Below are positions 31,245 through 33,327 of a stretch of DNA of 33,327 bases, piece after piece. Below the pieces are notes generated by a model that saw only the letters and a list, made by a program, of their open reading frames with translations, searched no databases and had not been told where the DNA came from. Location: contig CAMVCZ010000038.1 in NCBI GenBank assembly GCA_947166105.1, positions 1-33,327 on the forward strand. Reading direction: 5' to 3'. Origin of the DNA: an uncultured Bacteroidales bacterium (GTDB lineage Bacteria; Bacteroidota; Bacteroidia; Bacteroidales; F082). A program made the position numbers and the translations under genes. The number at the start of each line of letters is the position of its first letter. Within the stretch, counting starts at the first letter, position 1.

Positions 31245-31372
31245 GCGATGCTCGCGCCGTAGCGTTGGCTAATTTTTTGGGGCAGTAAAAGCCTTTTCAG
31301 GCTCGAACTACGCCGCAAAATTACACAATAATCGGCATAGCCGATACAAAAAACGAAAAAAATTCAGAAAAA
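31245..31372. other. Spacer with a leader hairpin before the next gene
   Basis: No gene is seen. TAGC (31260-31263) and GCTA (31268-31271) with a T6 run make a weak terminator. ATCGGC (31331-31336) and GCCGAT (31340-31345) form a tight stem about 28 bases before the ATG at 31373, possibly an operator or 5' leader structure. Confidence 0.35.
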
Positions 31373-31762
31373 ATGGAAAAAAACCTGAAAAAGGACTACG
31401 AGGACGCCGTTTCGGCATACGTCAGGGCGTTCTCCAAACAGATGAACATGCGCTTCGGCGGGTGGATCGGGGACGAGGTGGGCGGCATGGCCGACTTCGA
31501 CGACTACTATTCCCTTGACTTCGCCGATGTGAAGCGGTGCGTTGACGAGGGGGTCGACTACGGCACCCTCGCGGAGTGGTACAGGTACTGCGTTGAGGTG
31601 GGCGAGCTTGAGATTAACGCCACCATCCCCAACCTCAAGTCGTGGCTGATGGGCTTCCGTGGGCTTGAAAAGGCCGACATGGAGCGTTTCAGGCAAATGA
31701 AGAGGGATTTGCTTGCCGAGGCCGAGAAACTCGCGGAGAAGTCAAGGAAAGGCGGATTTTGA
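31373..31762 (+). CDS. Unknown small phage protein downstream of MuF
   Basis: The 129-residue protein has MRFGGWIGDEVGGMADFDDYYSL split across residues 26-49 as its most distinctive part, then a Tyr-rich helix (WYRYCVEVG) and a charged C-terminal coiled coil. I recall similar short proteins in Bacteroidales phages but know no function. An immunity role for the toxin-like MuF tail is conceivable from position but has no sequence support. Confidence 0.55.
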   Translation: MEKNLKKDYEDAVSAYVRAFSKQMNMRFGGWIGDEVGGMADFDDYYSLDFADVKRCVDEGVDYGTLAEWYRYCVEVGELEINATIPNLKSWLMGFRGLEKADMERFRQMKRDLLAEAEKLAEKSRKGGF

Positions 31763-32426
31763 GCCTTTTCTTTCTTTCCGCGCAACCTTTCTTTCCGTGG
31801 CCTCCCTTGGGGGGCTGCGGATTGTTTTTTCCAAATTCAAAAATTCAAAAAAATAAAAAAATCGCATTCTTATTTCTTTACTTCTTTATTTCTTTAAATA
31901 TAATATTAATGATTAATGGTAGAATATTACCTCGCGCGAGGGCTGCGTTTCCGTTTGCCGTGCCGTTTGGTGTGCCGTTTGGTGTGCTTTCTGTTGTGTT
32001 ACTTTTCTGAAACCGCCTTTGCAACACCCTAAAATCCAAAGCGTTACGAGCCAATTTTGTTGTGTTATCTGTTTTGTCGTTTGGTGTTCCGTTTTGGTTT
32101 CGGTCTGCGTATTGTTAAATTTTATGGTATAAAGTAGGGCATAAAGCAGGGTATAAAACGACCTCAGCCAAAAGACCTGCCAATGCGTTGCGTTTCAGAG
32201 GTTTGTGGTGCGGATTAGGGTATAAAGCCGCCCATAGGCAGCCTGTAAACCAGCCTATAAAACGCGGCTTCGGCTTTATACCCTAATGTTGCTGAAAACC
32301 AATGCGTTGAGTGCCGAATTAGGGTATAAGGTTTATAGGCAAGCCGCGTGGACGGAAAGGGCGCGGGCAGGGGAACGCGCCCCTGCCCTGCCCCGCCGAT
32401 GGTTGGTTGCGTTGGAAAACCCGCCT
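31763..32426. repeat. Repeat-rich non-coding region, candidate origin
   Basis: About 660 bp without a convincing gene. In order: a strongly A/T-rich stretch (31825-31930); palindrome CTCGCGCGAG (31931-31940); a perfect 12-bp tandem repeat TGCCGTTTGGTG (31961-31984); GGGTATAAAGC-like units at 32126, 32137, 32149, 32218, 32322 and one inverted (32273-32283); a 17-bp perfect inverted repeat (32214-32230 / 32271-32287); CCAATGCGTTG twice (32180, 32299); and a 9-bp GC stem (32365-32388). Confidence 0.7.
31878..32114 (-). pseudogene. Possible remnant of a Thr/Asn-rich replication-protein linker
   Basis: A 78-residue minus-strand frame with no ATG, bounded by stops, reads NGTPNDKTDNTT near its start and NTTESTPNGTPNGTANGN later. 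That resembles the Thr/Asn linker of the initiator at 12709-13539. It may be a decayed duplicate, or a chance frame in repetitive DNA. Confidence 0.3.
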
Positions 32427-32969
32427 TCAATATGTGAGGTATTCAGACCACTCCCGCCAAAACGTGACTGCGCAATACTTTGCCAGCTCGCGCGAGCGGA
32501 AGGCAAGGTGGATGTCGCAGTAGGTGGGGTTGAAGGCGAACGACGGAAGGACGGTGCAGAAGTCCGCGACACGCCTCGGTACTGCGTCGAAGCCTCTGAA
32601 GCGGTTCCTGACCTTCGCCGTCTCCGGCGCGTCGGCTTTCCTGAAGGTGAACACGGGATAGTAGCGCGTCTCGCCATCCTCGAGCGTTGGCTTCCAGCCG
32701 TAGTTGAGGGCTTCGGCTATGATGCAGAGCCGCATATACGCCTGCACGTTGGAAGGCAGTCCCTTGTGGTCTTCGTCCCACTTGTGGAGGTCGATGCCCT
32801 GCTTGCGGCAGGCCTCGCCGAAGTTGGCGGGCTTGTCGGCAAGGTTGGCGGGGTTGAAGTGCTCCTCGCCGAACAGGAACTCCATCATCTCGCGGGTTTC
32901 CTTGCCCGCTTTCTTGTAGGCTTTCAGCACAACGCTTGAGTTGGCGTTCATCATTATGTCTTTGCTCAT
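32427..32969 (-). CDS. Paralogue of the early protein at 12119-12709
   Basis: The 180-residue product shares the plan of the 12119-12709 protein: N-terminal VVLKAYKKAGKE then MMEFLFGEEHF, middle ALNYGWKPTLEDGETRYYPVF and C-terminal HLAFRSRELAKYCAVTFW. The N-terminal extension of the longer frame (to 33188) is a poor coding match, so I start at 32969, which overlaps the upstream gene by ATGA. The palindrome GCTCGCGCGAGC (32486-32497) lies in its 3' part. Function unknown; GC is higher than in the early copy. Confidence 0.7.
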   Translation of the reverse strand: MSKDIMMNANSSVVLKAYKKAGKETREMMEFLFGEEHFNPANLADKPANFGEACRKQGIDLHKWDEDHKGLPSNVQAYMRLCIIAEALNYGWKPTLEDGETRYYPVFTFRKADAPETAKVRNRFRGFDAVPRRVADFCTVLPSFAFNPTYCDIHLAFRSRELAKYCAVTFWREWSEYLTY

Positions 32970-33181
32970 TGCTCGTCCCTTTCCTCGTTTTTGGGGTTGA
33001 GTATGGCCATACGGAGGAACCGCGTGACATCGCTGAAGTAGTCCTCTATATCCGGGCGTAGCAGCCGCCAGTTGTCCTTGTCCTGGTAGTTGCGCTCGGC
33101 GCAGTCGATGGCGTTCTCGAAGGCGGCCTCGAGGTTGGCGTAGGCCACCCACGCCTTGTTGCTCATCTCGCACTGTGTCAT
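32966..33181 (-). CDS. Small protein in leftward operon
   Basis: A 71-residue helical protein (MTQCEMSNKAWVAYANLEA, then NWRLLRPDIEDYFSDVTRFLR) overlapping its neighbours by ATGA on both sides. No family recognised. Confidence 0.6.
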   Translation of the reverse strand: MTQCEMSNKAWVAYANLEAAFENAIDCAERNYQDKDNWRLLRPDIEDYFSDVTRFLRMAILNPKNEERDEQ

Positions 33182-33327
33182 CTCGCACCTCCTTCCTCGA
33201 TGATGACGGCCTCGGATGGCCTCCAGTCGGGGTCTATCCGATAGACGGGTTCGGGCTTGGCTGGTCGGGCGGCTTGGGCGGCGGCGCGCTGCTTCCAGCG
33301 GCGCAGGGCTTCGTGGAGCATGGCGCG
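33178..33327 (-). CDS. Small basic protein, possibly partial
   Basis: The frame ends at 33178 and has an ATG at 33321 (47 residues, MLHEALRRWKQ), but it stays open to the right edge, so it may start outside. A basic Ala/Arg/Pro-rich first half precedes YRIDPDWRPSEAVII. It overlaps the next gene by ATGA. No family recognised. Confidence 0.45.
   Translation of the reverse strand, partial: RAMLHEALRRWKQRAAAQAARPAKPEPVYRIDPDWRPSEAVIIEEGGAR

Noticed and set aside
31318..31325. A minus-strand TAATTTTG -7-like box
   Set aside because: The nearest TTTG is 23 bp upstream, somewhat far, and it would run at once into antisense of MuF; no gene is served.
31297..31350. Possible tRNA or tRNA-end attachment site (short stems near GGCTCGAAC)
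   Set aside because: No cloverleaf, no complete T-arm and no acceptor pairing could be built.

Overview
The window is a temperate tailed-phage genome (or prophage DNA) of a Bacteroidales bacterium. Three things point there. Promoters carry the Bacteroidetes -7 box TAnnTTTG, for example at 1491, 3113, 6840 and 23600. Start codons lack Shine-Dalgarno sequences and often follow A/T-rich leaders. Several genes are of types known from Bacteroidales prophages: a GH108 endolysin, a phage_holin_4-like holin, a short repressor with a WLLxGxGxM motif, and RecT with an SbcC-like ATPase. The DNA is of roughly even GC content and genes are packed with ATGA or TAATG overlaps. No rRNA, tRNA, CRISPR array or insertion sequence was seen.

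Layout. 1-3111: end of a tail or fibre gene, then a lysis cassette of holin, GH108 muramidase and a lipoprotein with a C-terminal membrane anchor that looks like a unimolecular spanin. 3091-3496: intergenic region with a promoter followed at once by two hairpins, and a candidate attachment site. 3497-6932: tyrosine integrase, a small minus-strand regulator operon, an orphan HicB-like regulator, a membrane-anchored protein and the CI-like repressor. Two face-to-face promoters separate the repressor from the early operon. 6933-23551: a long rightward early operon with small DNA-binding proteins, SbcC-like ATPase, RecT, metallo-beta-lactamase-fold hydrolase, replication initiator and DnaC-like loader, two DNA methyltransferases (one fused to a helicase), DUF5131, many small proteins, SSB and a VRR-NUC nuclease. 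23552-25981: cargo with its own promoter (an OmpA-family outer-membrane protein) and a radical SAM gene. 26003-31236: small and large terminase, portal, and a MuF protein with a toxin-like C-terminus. 31237-33327: a small gene, about 660 bp of repeat-rich non-coding DNA, and a leftward operon that includes a paralogue of an early gene.

Tail and lysis genes lie to the left of integrase, and capsid and tail genes are missing between MuF and the right edge. So either the phage is shown in circular or permuted form with attP near 3.2-3.4 kb, or two elements abut there. The early genes would recombine, replicate and methylate phage DNA. The repressor/Cro-like switch decides lysis or lysogeny, and the OmpA-like protein and MuF C-terminus look like variable accessory functions.

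The items most worth following up are the helicase-methyltransferase fusion, the repeat-bearing C5 methyltransferase, the MuF-toxin fusion, the phage-borne OmpA protein, the promoter-plus-hairpins RNA candidate, and the iteron-like region near 32 kb with its echo of the replication module.
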